NCBI RefSeq assembly: GCF_023276435.1
Contig: NZ_JALLPO010000031.1
Location: 1 to 64,000 of the forward strand
Direction: 5' to 3'
Length of the DNA stretch: 64,000 nucleotides
From: Sphaerisporangium perillae
Lineage (GTDB): Bacteria; Actinomycetota; Actinomycetes; Streptosporangiales; Streptosporangiaceae
Shown: positions 1 to 8,264 of the stretch, in pieces
How positions within the stretch are numbered: the first letter of the stretch is position 1
Layout: the number at the start of each line of letters is the position of its first letter
Notes under the pieces: model-generated
The model's input: the letters and a program-made list of their open reading frames with translations, nothing else
Told to the model about the DNA's origin: nothing
Database searches by the model: none
Translations under genes and position numbers: made by a program

Positions 1-172
1 CGGGACGGCTCTTGCGCCCCGGCGGCGGTGCCCCGCGCCGCGGCGGCCGCCCCGGACGTGGCGTGCGGCGGCCCGTCGCGGGGCGGCCCCGCCGGCGGAC
101 GAGCAGGGCCACGGCCCCGGCGAGCACGAGGACGGCCAGGCAGGCGAGGAGCACGCCCATCGGGACGGTCAT
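1..172 (-). CDS. N-terminus of a membrane protein, cut by the window edge
   Basis: Only the first 57 codons are visible; the rest lies beyond base 1. The ATG overlaps the stop of the upstream glycerophosphotransferase gene in an ATGA arrangement, so the two are translationally coupled. The visible protein starts MTVPMGVLLACLAVLVLAGA, a single hydrophobic helix or signal anchor (about residues 5-25), followed by a very basic, proline- and glycine-rich stretch (RRRGRPATGRR...). No family can be named from this fragment. Its coupling suggests a role with the polyol-phosphate polymer enzyme next door, but that is inference. Confidence 0.5.
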   Translation of the reverse strand, partial: MTVPMGVLLACLAVLVLAGAVALLVRRRGRPATGRRTPRPGRPPRRGAPPPGRKSRP

Positions 173-3165
173 CGGGCCGGCCTGCGCAGGACGGGGGGCG
201 GCTCGGGTGAGGCCGTGAAGACGTGGTCGACGAGGCGCGCGGTGGCCTTGCCGTCGTCCCGGGGAGCGTAGGTGCGCACGAAGTCCTCGTAGCGGTCGGC
301 GTAGTCGCCGGAGAGCGCGTCGATCAGGCGTACGGCCTCGATCACGTCGCCGCCCTCGGCCAGCAGCGGGCCGGGGGCCTGGGTGCGCAGGTCGAGGTAG
401 AGGCCGCGGGTGTTGCGGTAGCGGTCGAGGTCGTAGCCGAAGAAGACCATCGGGCGGCGGGTCACCGCGAAGTCGAACATCACCGAGGAGTAGTCGGTGA
501 TCAGCACGTCCGCGATCAGCAGCAGATCGGCCATGTCTGGATATGTCGTGACGTCGAGGGCGAAGGGATACTCCCTGCTCATCGGCCCTGGCCGGACCAG
601 GGAGGCCGGCCCAGGGACCACCAGCCCGGGGGACACCGGCGGCGCCTGCATCATGTGCCCGCGGACGAGCAGCACGTGGTCACGGCCGAGCACCCGCCTG
701 GCCTCCGCCAGGTCGAGCCGCACCGAAGCGCTCCTGCGGTCCGCGTCACGCCAGGTCGGGGCGTACAGCACCACCCGCTTGCCCGCCGGCACGCCGAGGC
801 TGCGCCGCACCGCCGCCGCCAGCTCGGCCCGCTCGGGCGAGGTCAGCACGTCGTTGCGCGGGTAACCCGGCTCCAGGATCTCGCCGCCGTACCCGAAGGC
901 GCGGCGCAGCACCTCCGAGGCCCACGGGCTCTGCGTGACCAGCAGGTCCCAGTTGGCCACCTCGGCGGCCTGGCGGTACCACGCGGCCGGCCTCGGCTCG
1001 CGCGACATGTGGCGCTGGTCACCGCCGACGCGCTTGAGCGGCGTGCCATGCCAGGTCTGCACGCAGATCTGGTCCTCGCGGGCGCGGAACCACTGCGGCA
1101 GCATGGTGTTGGTGATGATGTGGCGCGACCGGGCCAGCGCGGTGTAGTGCTCGCGGCTGCCCTCGCGCACCACCGTAGGCACGATGCCCGGGCCTGAACC
1201 CAGAGCGGCGGAGTCCGGCGGCACGAACGCCCCGTCCTTGACGACCCAGATGTGCTCGCGGTCGTCGCCCCGGCGCAGCCGCTCCTCGTAGACCGCCCTG
1301 GCGTTGTCGGAGTACGACCGGCCGTCGAACGAGACGTACACCGTCGCCTCACGCAGCTCGCGGCGCCGCTCGGCGGGGTAGTGCACCCTGCGCAGCGCCC
1401 ACAGGCCGCTCGCCCCCTTCTCGTCGTCGGGCAGGCGTTCGGCGGCCACCAGCACGGGCACGTCGAACCGTGTCGCCACCAGGCGGTACTCCCGGTCGCC
1501 CACGATGTGGACGCCCTCGTCCAGGGTGTCGAGCAAGGGGTGGTCCACCCGCAGGGGCGCGGTCGTGCCCTTGCCGCCCGCCACCGACAGGCTCCAGGTG
1601 CCCGACGCCAGCGCCACCGTGCCGCCGAACCTCGGCATCGCCCCGGGCGGGATGCGCACGGAGAACGCGGGCCCGGAGCGGTCGAGCGGCAGGCGGTAGG
1701 TCAGGCCGGCACGCTGGCGCAGCACCAGCTCACGCTGCCCGGGGTCGGGGTCGGGGTAGGTGCCCGAGAGGGTCAGGACGCCGTCGTCGCCCCACTGGGC
1801 CGAGGTGATGACCGGCCAGACTCGGTGCGCCGAGACCACCACCCGGTCGCGGCGGTCGCGCAGCACGGTGACCTCACGGCGGTCCAGGCCGACGCGCGTC
1901 TCGGCGTCGTCGTCGATCATGACCGGTGCGGCGGGATCTCCTTTGGGCTCGATCCAGAGCCTGCGGGCATCGCGCTCCTTCATCAGCGCGGGCACGGCGA
2001 GCGCCACCGAGAAGCGGGTGCCGCCCTCGGCCGGGGTGAAGTCGGCCGCCATGCGATGGCCGCCGAGGCGGGCCCTGCCCTTGGTGACCGTCGTGCCCGG
2101 CAGGAAGCCCGCCAGCTCGATCTGGTCGCCGCCGTCGTGCGTCACGCCCGTGAGCTCGGCCCGGGTCGGCTGGAGCACGATCTGCAGCGCCCGGTCGGAG
2201 GTCCACGCGGGGCGCACCCACCAGCCGGGACGGACGGCCAGCCCGGGCGGGCGCTCGGTGCGGCCCATGACCGGGCCGCGCAGGGCGCCGGTGGCCCGCG
2301 CGCCCCGGCTCCAGATCACGATGTCGGCGCGCCAGGTGGTCGTGTCGGGAACCGCCGGCCGGCCGCGCAGCAGTCGCTGGGCGCCGTGGACGGCCGCGCG
2401 GATCGCCACCCGCCAGCGCAGCGACCACGGGCGGATCTCGGCCACGAACCCGGCCCAGTCGTAGTTGCAGCCCGGCTCGCCGGCGTCGTGGGTGGCCTGC
2501 GGGCGGTAGACGCGGCGGGTGCGGGCCGCGATCGGCGGCACCCAGCGGGGGCCGCGCAGGACCACGGTCGCGCGGTTGAGACGCCGGCTGCGCACCGACA
2601 GCCCGATGAGGTAGGCGTGGCCGGTGACGCGAAGCCGGCCGTCGTGCCAGGAGACGTCGGCGACCTCCGTCACCGGGACCAGGTCGGACCCGCGCAGGCG
2701 GAACAGCGAGGCCGGCGCGTTGACGGGCAGGTCGGCGTACCAGGCGAGGCCGCGGCGCACCCTTTTGGACGGTTCGGCCGTGGCGGCGACCAGGCCCGCG
2801 AGCTCGTCGCCCTCGGCGAGGGCCCTCGGGTCGCGGTGCTCGATGAGGTGGTAGGCGAGCCGGCGGGCGACCGGCAGGCTGCGCTTGACCGAGGAGCCGA
2901 CCTCGGCGAGGTAGTCGCGCAGCAGGTCGATGGCGTGCCGAAGGCGGGTGGCGTCCCTGCGGGCGGCGGTCTCCAGGCGCAGGGCCAGGGGCCCGTTGAG
3001 CGCCTCGTAGTGCAGCCTGCGGCGCTCGGCGCGGGTCAGCCCCGCGGCGTGGACGGCCGCGATCAGGGCGTCGAGCGGCTCTCCCCTGTCATAGAGGTCC
3101 TGGGCGGCCCGCAGCCGGTCGGCGACGATGTCGCCGGTCCGCGCAGGCGTGGCACCGGTGGCCAT
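169..3165 (-). CDS. CDP-glycerol glycerophosphotransferase-like (TagF-family) protein
   Basis: About 998 aa. The C-terminal 370 residues have the features of the CDP-glycerol glycerophosphotransferase family (PF04464), which builds teichoic-acid-like polyol phosphate chains at the cytoplasmic face: QTWHGTPLKRVG (near residue 700), RNDVL, VLYAPTWR, and LLIADVLITDYSSVMFDF (near 880-890) followed by FFGYDLDRYRNTRG. The N-terminal 600 residues are not recognised; they include a helical first 150 residues and beta-rich segments. The start is uncertain: an in-frame TTG lies 33 nt upstream, but MATGATPARTGD fits better as the N-terminus. Its stop overlaps the next gene by 4 nt. The acceptor substrate cannot be predicted. 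Confidence 0.85.
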   Translation of the reverse strand: MATGATPARTGDIVADRLRAAQDLYDRGEPLDALIAAVHAAGLTRAERRRLHYEALNGPLALRLETAARRDATRLRHAIDLLRDYLAEVGSSVKRSLPVARRLAYHLIEHRDPRALAEGDELAGLVAATAEPSKRVRRGLAWYADLPVNAPASLFRLRGSDLVPVTEVADVSWHDGRLRVTGHAYLIGLSVRSRRLNRATVVLRGPRWVPPIAARTRRVYRPQATHDAGEPGCNYDWAGFVAEIRPWSLRWRVAIRAAVHGAQRLLRGRPAVPDTTTWRADIVIWSRGARATGALRGPVMGRTERPPGLAVRPGWWVRPAWTSDRALQIVLQPTRAELTGVTHDGGDQIELAGFLPGTTVTKGRARLGGHRMAADFTPAEGGTRFSVALAVPALMKERDARRLWIEPKGDPAAPVMIDDDAETRVGLDRREVTVLRDRRDRVVVSAHRVWPVITSAQWGDDGVLTLSGTYPDPDPGQRELVLRQRAGLTYRLPLDRSGPAFSVRIPPGAMPRFGGTVALASGTWSLSVAGGKGTTAPLRVDHPLLDTLDEGVHIVGDREYRLVATRFDVPVLVAAERLPDDEKGASGLWALRRVHYPAERRRELREATVYVSFDGRSYSDNARAVYEERLRRGDDREHIWVVKDGAFVPPDSAALGSGPGIVPTVVREGSREHYTALARSRHIITNTMLPQWFRAREDQICVQTWHGTPLKRVGGDQRHMSREPRPAAWYRQAAEVANWDLLVTQSPWASEVLRRAFGYGGEILEPGYPRNDVLTSPERAELAAAVRRSLGVPAGKRVVLYAPTWRDADRRSASVRLDLAEARRVLGRDHVLLVRGHMMQAPPVSPGLVVPGPASLVRPGPMSREYPFALDVTTYPDMADLLLIADVLITDYSSVMFDFAVTRRPMVFFGYDLDRYRNTRGLYLDLRTQAPGPLLAEGGDVIEAVRLIDALSGDYADRYEDFVRTYAPRDDGKATARLVDHVFTASPEPPPVLRRPAR

Positions 3166-3236
3166 CGGGGAGGCACCGCCTTTCCAGTCGGACCGCAAGG
3201 GGCGTACCTGGAATGGTAATGCGACTTACTGTGAAC

Positions 3237-3551
3237 TCACCGGTGATCACCGTGCCATCGGGCGTGGCGCATGTCGGCCCGCTCGCCTCTCATGGGCGTG
3301 CCCTCCTGCCTCCAATGGGACAGGCAGCTGCTCTCGTGTCCCTGGACGGGGCTGCCGTCCGCGCGCACGACGCGCCACCAGGGCACGCCGCCACCCCAGG
3401 TGGACATCACCCGGCCGACCTGCCGCGGGCCGCCCTCACCGAGGTATTCGGCGATGTCCCCGTAGGCCATGACCTTTCCCGGCGGGATGCGCTCGACCAG
3501 GTCGAGCACCCGCTCGGCGAAGGGGTTCGGGTCGCCGGTCACGTGCTCCAC
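3237..3551 (-). CDS. Alkyltransferase-like protein (ATL, MGMT fold without the active Cys)
   Basis: 104 aa with the DNA-binding fold of O6-methylguanine-DNA methyltransferases (PF01035): LVERIPPGKVMAYGDIAEYL, then GGPRQVGRVMSTW. Where true methyltransferases have PCHRV, this protein has P57-W58-W59-R60-V61, so the methyl-accepting cysteine is a tryptophan. That is the mark of alkyltransferase-like proteins, which bind O6-alkylguanine and flag it for nucleotide excision repair instead of removing the alkyl group. The start is GTG and overlaps the preceding gene by 13 nt, so they share an mRNA. After the ATL core there is a His/Arg-rich tail of about 25 residues. Confidence 0.85.
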   Translation of the reverse strand: MEHVTGDPNPFAERVLDLVERIPPGKVMAYGDIAEYLGEGGPRQVGRVMSTWGGGVPWWRVVRADGSPVQGHESSCLSHWRQEGTPMRGERADMRHARWHGDHR

Positions 3552-3913
3552 TGGGCGGGGCCGAGGGAGAGGATCTCCTCGACCTTGCCGAACTCGTAGG
3601 TCGCCTCCCCGTTCACCTGCTCGACGATGCCCTCGCGGATGCCGTACGTCTCGCCGTCCTCGCCGACGAGGCTGCCGCCGATCAGCCCGGCCAGGCGCGC
3701 CAGCTGGGCGACCTGCCAGTCGGAGGTCGGCTCCCCGAACAGGCGCCCCCGCCAGATGGCGATGGCGTGCTCGGCGTCGCCGTGGCGCGCGAAGACCGCG
3801 CCGTCCTCCGGCGTTCCGCGCAGTTCCAGGCCGGCGTCCGCCGACGCCGTCACCTTCGTGAGCTCGGCGTAGGCGAGCGGCGATTCGCGTTGTACGCGCA
3901 ACTCGTATCCCAC
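3539..3913 (-). CDS. Conserved hypothetical protein, coupled to the ATL gene
   Basis: 124 aa starting MGYELRVQRESPLAYAELTK; no signal peptide or membrane helix. It is acidic and soluble, with an IAIWRGRLFGEPTSDWQVAQLARLA segment (residues ~50-75) and a C-terminus ending VEEILSLGPAQWST. I do not recognise the family. Its 3' end overlaps the GTG start of the alkyltransferase-like gene by 13 nt, so translation is coupled, but this does not by itself show a repair function. Confidence 0.65.
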   Translation of the reverse strand: MGYELRVQRESPLAYAELTKVTASADAGLELRGTPEDGAVFARHGDAEHAIAIWRGRLFGEPTSDWQVAQLARLAGLIGGSLVGEDGETYGIREGIVEQVNGEATYEFGKVEEILSLGPAQWST

Positions 3914-3989
3914 GAGACGGGAACCCTAGCGAACCTTTACCGTTCCCTGGTACGGGAAAAGCGGAGTTCGGTCAGACCGCATCCGAAAT

Positions 3990-4005
3990 GCCGCCGAACG
4001 GCGGC
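3990..4005 (-). terminator. Hairpin downstream of the subtilisin operon
   Basis: A perfect 6-bp inverted repeat GCCGCC/GGCGGC with a 4-nt loop lies 33 nt beyond the stop of the minus-strand protease gene. On the minus strand it is preceded by TTTTGG and followed by ATTTC. Short, but correctly placed to end the four-gene protease operon. Confidence 0.4.
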
Positions 4006-4037
4006 CAAAAAGCGCTCCGATCGCATCCGTCATGTGA

Positions 4038-5216
4038 TCATTGCCGTTCTGATCGCCGGGTGAGCACGACCACGGCGGTGCCGAAGGCCCCGAGCCCGAG
4101 AAGGACGCCCGCGCCGTAGACCCAGAGTCGCACAGGATCGGGCCCGGGCGGTGTGGGCGCGGGCGCCGCCGTGCCGTTTCCGAAATGGAGGCCGTCCCGC
4201 ACGGCGACCGAACTCCGGTATCCCACGAGTTCGCCGGCGCGGGTGAGGGCGGCCGCCGCGTCCACGACGCCGAATCCCACCTTGTCGTCATAACCGGCCT
4301 CGGGCCGGCTCCGCGCGCTGGATGCGAGAGCGCGGGCGACCAATTCAGGAGTCAAGTTGGGATATTCCGCTTTTATTAGCGCAGCGACTCCCGCGACCAG
4401 CGCCGTCGAGGCGCTGCTCCCCTCCACGTCCTGGTAGCCGCCCCCCGGAATCGCCGCCGGAACGGCGACGCCCGGCGCGCCGACCAGAACCGAGAGGTTG
4501 TCACTGCTGAACTGCGCCGGCCTGCCCTGCTTGTCCACCGCGCCGACGCCGATCACCCCGGCATAGCCCGCCGGGAAGCTCCAGAACGAGGTGCCGAGCC
4601 TGCGCGCCGCCGCGGAGTCGCCGTCGTTGCCCACGGCCGCCACCAGGACCACGCCGCGCGCCAGCGCGTACGCGACCGCCTGGCGATCGGAGCGCTGCGT
4701 GGCGTACTCCCCGAGCGACATGCTGATGACCTGGGCCCCGTGGTCGGTCGCATAGCGCAACGCCCTCGACAGCGGGCTCTCGGTCGGCAGCCCGAGGCCG
4801 TCGTCGGGCTCCACGACGTTGTTCTCAGGGTTCGTCTCGGAGATCACCGGAACCGACAGGATGCGCGCGTCCGGCGCCACGCCGGACAGCCCCCCGTCGC
4901 GCCCCGAACCCGCGATCAAGGAGGCCATCGCCGTGCCGTGCAATCCGGTGGCGGAGGGCTCCTCGTCGAACAGGCTCGAGCGCATGTCGGGCGCGACGGT
5001 GACCTTGCCCTTCAGCACCGGCGTCGAGGTGTCGACGATGCTGTCGAGCACGGCCACGGTCACCCCGGCACCACGGGTGACCTTCCACGCCCGATCGGCG
5101 TTGATCGCGTCGAGCACCCACTGCTGCCGGTCGCGCACGTCCTGCGCCGTCACCGGCCCCGCGAGCAGGCCGACGAGCGCGAGCGCCGCGCCCATGGCGC
5201 TCGCCGCCCTCAACAC
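4038..5216 (-). CDS. Membrane-anchored S8 subtilisin, mycosin-like (copy 1)
   Basis: 392 aa from a GTG start; AGGGGA lies 4 nt before this GTG and 7 nt before an in-frame TTG one codon later. A signal sequence (AASAMGAALALVGLLAGPVTA) is followed by an S8 peptidase domain with a complete triad: D58 in VAVLDSIVD, H93 in GLHGTAMA, S268 in EGSSASTA, plus oxyanion Asn197 in AVGNDGD. A Pro/Gly linker leads to a C-terminal helix (RLWVYGAGVLLGLGAFGTAVVVL) and a short basic tail. This is the layout of the mycosin proteases of type VII secretion: protease outside, anchored by its C-terminus. The start overlaps the upstream membrane-protein gene by 7 nt. No ESX genes are in the window, so linkage to type VII secretion is unproven. 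Confidence 0.88.
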   Translation of the reverse strand: MLRAASAMGAALALVGLLAGPVTAQDVRDRQQWVLDAINADRAWKVTRGAGVTVAVLDSIVDTSTPVLKGKVTVAPDMRSSLFDEEPSATGLHGTAMASLIAGSGRDGGLSGVAPDARILSVPVISETNPENNVVEPDDGLGLPTESPLSRALRYATDHGAQVISMSLGEYATQRSDRQAVAYALARGVVLVAAVGNDGDSAAARRLGTSFWSFPAGYAGVIGVGAVDKQGRPAQFSSDNLSVLVGAPGVAVPAAIPGGGYQDVEGSSASTALVAGVAALIKAEYPNLTPELVARALASSARSRPEAGYDDKVGFGVVDAAAALTRAGELVGYRSSVAVRDGLHFGNGTAAPAPTPPGPDPVRLWVYGAGVLLGLGAFGTAVVVLTRRSERQ

Positions 5217-6118
5217 ACGTTCCCCTGGGTGCAGCGGGGGATCTCCGGCGGAGCGGCCAGGCCGCGGGCGATGTGCCCGGCGATCGACTGGGCGGTCGGC
5301 CACAGCTCGCTGTGCATGATCTCCTCTGGCGCGACGGCGGCACGGGGGCGTCCGTCGGCGTACCCGGCGGTGGAGAAGACGATGTAGGGCCCGGCGCCCA
5401 TCCAGGCGGTGCGCTGGCGCTGGGCCGCCCCGAAACCGTCGGTGACCGTGCCGGGGAACGCCACCGGGCGCACGCCCACGCGGTCGTCCACGGGCAGGTC
5501 GGCCGCGGTGTTGACCCTGGCCTCCTCGTCGGCCAGCACGGCCACCCCCACCGTCACCACGAACGTCGAGGTCTGGTCGACATAGGTCGCGCGCAGCATC
5601 GTGCGGCAGCGGTGCTGCCGCAGCACCGCGGCCACGGAGGGATCGACGACCGACGCGCACGGCGCCTCCGGGGCGATGCCCACGCGCCGGGCCGACTGCC
5701 GCACCCGGGAAAGGCCGAGGTACTCCACCTGCGCGGGGAAGACGGTGTCGGCCGGCCAGGCGTGCCAGCGCCGCGCGACGTCCTGCTCGGCGTACTGCGC
5801 CCGCTCGGCGACCGTCAGGGGCCGGGAGCGCGTCTCCTGCAGCACCCCCACCACGCCGAGCAGCACGTTGGTCGCGGCGATCGCCAGGATCGTGCCCATG
5901 ATCAGCAGGAACAGGGATCGAAAGCGGATGCCGCGCTCGAGTTCCTCGCGCTCCATGGCCGCCTGGACGCTCGCGCTGCGCGAGCGGGCGCCGACCCACG
6001 GCCGGGATCCCCTCCCGGCGGCGCCACCGCCCGCGTGGAGCCGGCCCGTGCTGCGCGCACCTCCGGCGCGCGCAGGCCAGGGCGTCACCGGCCGCGGCCG
6101 TGGCTCCTCAGGCGACAT
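5210..6118 (-). CDS. Single-pass membrane protein partnered with subtilisin copy 1
   Basis: 302 aa. A basic, Pro/Gly-rich cytoplasmic N-terminus of about 65 residues precedes one helix (FRSLFLLIMGTILAIAATNV) and a roughly 210-residue extracytoplasmic domain. That domain resembles the product of 7417-8136 throughout: RRWHAWPADTVFP, CRTMLRATYVDQTSTFVVTVG, AFPGTVTDGF, and a final C-x5-C at the extreme C-terminus (CTQGNVC). I do not recognise a named family. It starts 9 nt after subtilisin copy 2 and overlaps the start of subtilisin copy 1, so each membrane protein precedes its own protease. The first 54 residues could be non-coding if translation begins at the Met before EREELERG. Confidence 0.75.
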   Translation of the reverse strand: MSPEEPRPRPVTPWPARAGGARSTGRLHAGGGAAGRGSRPWVGARSRSASVQAAMEREELERGIRFRSLFLLIMGTILAIAATNVLLGVVGVLQETRSRPLTVAERAQYAEQDVARRWHAWPADTVFPAQVEYLGLSRVRQSARRVGIAPEAPCASVVDPSVAAVLRQHRCRTMLRATYVDQTSTFVVTVGVAVLADEEARVNTAADLPVDDRVGVRPVAFPGTVTDGFGAAQRQRTAWMGAGPYIVFSTAGYADGRPRAAVAPEEIMHSELWPTAQSIAGHIARGLAAPPEIPRCTQGNVC

Positions 6119-6127
6119 ACTTCGATG

Positions 6128-7423
6128 CTACGTCGGCGCTCGCTGCCGCCGGTCGCCTTGTGGCTCTCGGGTCGGGTCGTGTTCCCTCCCGCGCCGGGCC
6201 CGCCGTATGAGCCAGACCATCGCGGCGAGGCTCGCGCCGGCGCCCGCCGTGGCCGCCAGTGCGACCCCGCCGTACACGGTGATCATGCTCGTGTCGCGGC
6301 GCACCACCTGCACGGGCGTGAGGGGAGCGGACTCCAGACCGGTGGACATCGGCAGGTCGGGATCCTGGACGCCGGGCCCCGAGGCGATGTGGCGATGGCG
6401 TGCGAGCCTGGCCGCCTCGGTGAGCGCGCGCGCCGCGTTGACCACCCCGAACCCCATGCCGGGGTCGTAGCCGCGGGAGGGCCTGCGCGTGGCGCCGGTC
6501 GTGAGCGCCTGGGCGACGAGCGCGGGCGACATCCGCGGATACCTCGCCTTGATCAGCGCGGCCACGCCGGAGACGAGCGCCGTCGCCTGCGAGGTGCCCC
6601 TGCCGACCCAGTATTGGTCGCCGGGCCCGGCGCCGAAGACGTCCACGCCGGGCGCCGCCAGCAGGACCAGGGAGTTGCGGTTGGAGAACGACGCCTTGTG
6701 CATGCCGCGGTCCGCCGCCGCCACCGAGATCACGCCCGGGAGCGACGCCGGGTAGGAGTACGGGCCGTCCTTGCGCCCCGCTCCGTCGTTGCCGGCCGCG
6801 GCCACCAGGACGACGCCCTTGGAGATGGCGTACCGGATCGCCGCGCGCTCCTGCCGGGTCGGCTGGTCCTTGGAGATCGACATGTTGATGACGTCCGCGC
6901 CCTTGTCGACGGCGTACCGGATGCCGCGCGCGACGACGTTCTCGAACCGGGCCTGCGAGTTGAAGTCGTGGAACCCCGGCTCGTCGTCCTCCAGGATGAC
7001 CCGCACGGAGAGCACCTTGGCGGCGGGCGCGACCCCGATCACCCCGTCGGAGTTGCCGGGACCGTGCCCGTGCCCGGCGATCAGCGAGGCCATGTACGTG
7101 CCGTGCAGGCGGCGCGGCCTGACTCCGCGGGGGTTGGCCCCCACCGTGAGGTCGGGTCCGGTGATCACCGAGCCGGCCAGGTCGTGGTGGCGGGGGTCGA
7201 CGCCGGAGTCGAGCACGGCGACCGTCGTTCCGGCCCCCCTGGTGACCCGCCAGGCGTCGGCCACGTCCAGGGTGCGCAGCACCTGCCGCTGGCTGCCGCG
7301 CACCTGGTCGGCCGTCGCCGGCCCCGCCAGGAGGACGGCGGCGAGGAGGGACGCGAGGGCGACGGTGAGGACCGCCGCCAGGGCGGGCGCGGCGCCCCGG
7401 CGCGCGGCGGCCCCGCTCAGCAC
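6128..7423 (-). CDS. Membrane-anchored S8 subtilisin, mycosin-like (copy 2)
   Basis: 431 aa from GTG with AAAGGA 6 nt upstream; the start overlaps the upstream membrane-protein stop by 7 nt. Signal peptide (VLTVALASLLAAVLLAGPATA), then an S8 domain with D72 (VAVLDSGVD), H107 (RLHGTYMA), N212 (AAGNDG) and S278 (GRGTSQATA). A C-terminal helix (ITVYGGVALAATAGAGASLAAMVWLI) and an Arg-rich cytoplasmic tail follow. Paralogous to the protease at 4038-5216, with a longer tail and a longer linker. Role inferred from family: processing of exported or envelope proteins; the substrate is unknown. Confidence 0.88.
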   Translation of the reverse strand: MLSGAAARRGAAPALAAVLTVALASLLAAVLLAGPATADQVRGSQRQVLRTLDVADAWRVTRGAGTTVAVLDSGVDPRHHDLAGSVITGPDLTVGANPRGVRPRRLHGTYMASLIAGHGHGPGNSDGVIGVAPAAKVLSVRVILEDDEPGFHDFNSQARFENVVARGIRYAVDKGADVINMSISKDQPTRQERAAIRYAISKGVVLVAAAGNDGAGRKDGPYSYPASLPGVISVAAADRGMHKASFSNRNSLVLLAAPGVDVFGAGPGDQYWVGRGTSQATALVSGVAALIKARYPRMSPALVAQALTTGATRRPSRGYDPGMGFGVVNAARALTEAARLARHRHIASGPGVQDPDLPMSTGLESAPLTPVQVVRRDTSMITVYGGVALAATAGAGASLAAMVWLIRRARRGREHDPTREPQGDRRQRAPT

Positions 7424-8136
7424 TGCCAGTCCTTTCCCGCGCAGTCGGGCCGCGCCGGGGTGGCCAGCGTGGTCAGGACGCGCTCTTCCAGGTCGGAGGT
7501 GAAGGCGAAGATCGTGGAGCGCTGGTGTCCGACCGAGCGGGCCGGCCTGCCGTCGACCTGGCCCGCCGTGGTGAGGACCAGGTACGGCCCGGCCTGCGCC
7601 AGAGAGGACGCCTGGCGGGCGGCGGCGGTGAACCGGTCGGCCACGCTCTGCGGGAAGGCCAGGGCCCGCAGGCCGGGCGAGGGAACGCCTCCGGGAGGGA
7701 ACGCGGCGCGGGCGGCGAGCGCGGACGCCTGGTCGGGGAAGGCCGCGACGCCGACGGTCACCACCACGCCCTGGAGCGCGTCCAGATAGGTCGCCCGGAG
7801 CACGGCCTGACAGCGGGCCGCCTTCAGCGCGCCCCTGAGCGCGGCGTCCACGGCGGCCGCGCAGTCGGTGCGGGAGGAGATGCCGACCCGGCGGGCGTAC
7901 TCCTTGCCGCCCTGCTCGGCGATGTAGGGCAGGGTCGCGGGAAAGATCTTGCCGGCGGGCCACGCCTGCCAGCGGCGGGCGGTCTCCTCCGCCGACGCCT
8001 GCTGCAGCTCGGCGGTGCTGGGACCCCGGGTCAGCTCGGCTCCCACGGCCCCGGCCGACACGCCGACGACGACCGCGCAGATCAAAGTGAGCGCCGACGC
8101 CACCACCAGGGACGGCCAGGCACGCGACTCACTCAC
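7417..8136 (-). CDS. Single-pass membrane protein partnered with subtilisin copy 2
   Basis: 239 aa, GTG start. One N-terminal helix (WPSLVVASALTLICAVVVGVSAGAV, residues ~7-31) and an extracytoplasmic domain homologous to the product of 5210-6118: RRWQAWPAGKIFP, CQAVLRATYLDALQGVVVTVG, AFPQSVADRF, and a C-terminal Cys pair ending CAGKDWQC. First gene of the four-gene operon running down to 4038. The conserved Cys residues (two internal, two terminal) may form disulfides outside the cell. No known family is assigned; pairing with a protease suggests a chaperone, inhibitor or substrate-recruiting partner, which is inference. Confidence 0.78.
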   Translation of the reverse strand: MSESRAWPSLVVASALTLICAVVVGVSAGAVGAELTRGPSTAELQQASAEETARRWQAWPAGKIFPATLPYIAEQGGKEYARRVGISSRTDCAAAVDAALRGALKAARCQAVLRATYLDALQGVVVTVGVAAFPDQASALAARAAFPPGGVPSPGLRALAFPQSVADRFTAAARQASSLAQAGPYLVLTTAGQVDGRPARSVGHQRSTIFAFTSDLEERVLTTLATPARPDCAGKDWQC

Positions 8137-8196
8137 GTGCCCGACCTTAACGCGCCCGGCGGGGAGGCATCGGCCGTTCCATCCGCATAGATCCGA

Positions 8197-8248
8197 TTGG
8201 AAAGTACTTGACGGGATGGAAAGTAGAAAGTACTTTCCATATTGGAAA
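8197..8248 (+). promoter_or_regulatory. Promoter with repeated GGAAAGTA operator-like sites
   Basis: A -35 TTGACG (8208-8213) and -10 TACTTT (8231-8236) are 17 nt apart. A perfect 12-bp palindrome GAAAGTACTTTC (8226-8237) covers the -10. A second copy GGAAAGTACTT (8199-8209) covers the -35 start, with partial copies GGAAAGTAG (8218-8226) and TTGGAAA (8242-8248). The winged-helix regulator encoded two genes downstream is the natural candidate to bind here and autoregulate. Confidence 0.6.
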
Positions 8249-8264
8249 CAGCGAGGAGACCTCC

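Noticed and set aside
5273-7789. 838-codon plus-strand open frame across the subtilisin operon
   Set aside because: Composition is Gly/Arg/His-rich with no family features; the minus-strand proteases explain the region completely.
4038-8136. Type VII (ESX) secretion locus
   Set aside because: Only mycosin-like proteases are present; no EccB, EccC, EccD or Esx proteins in the window.
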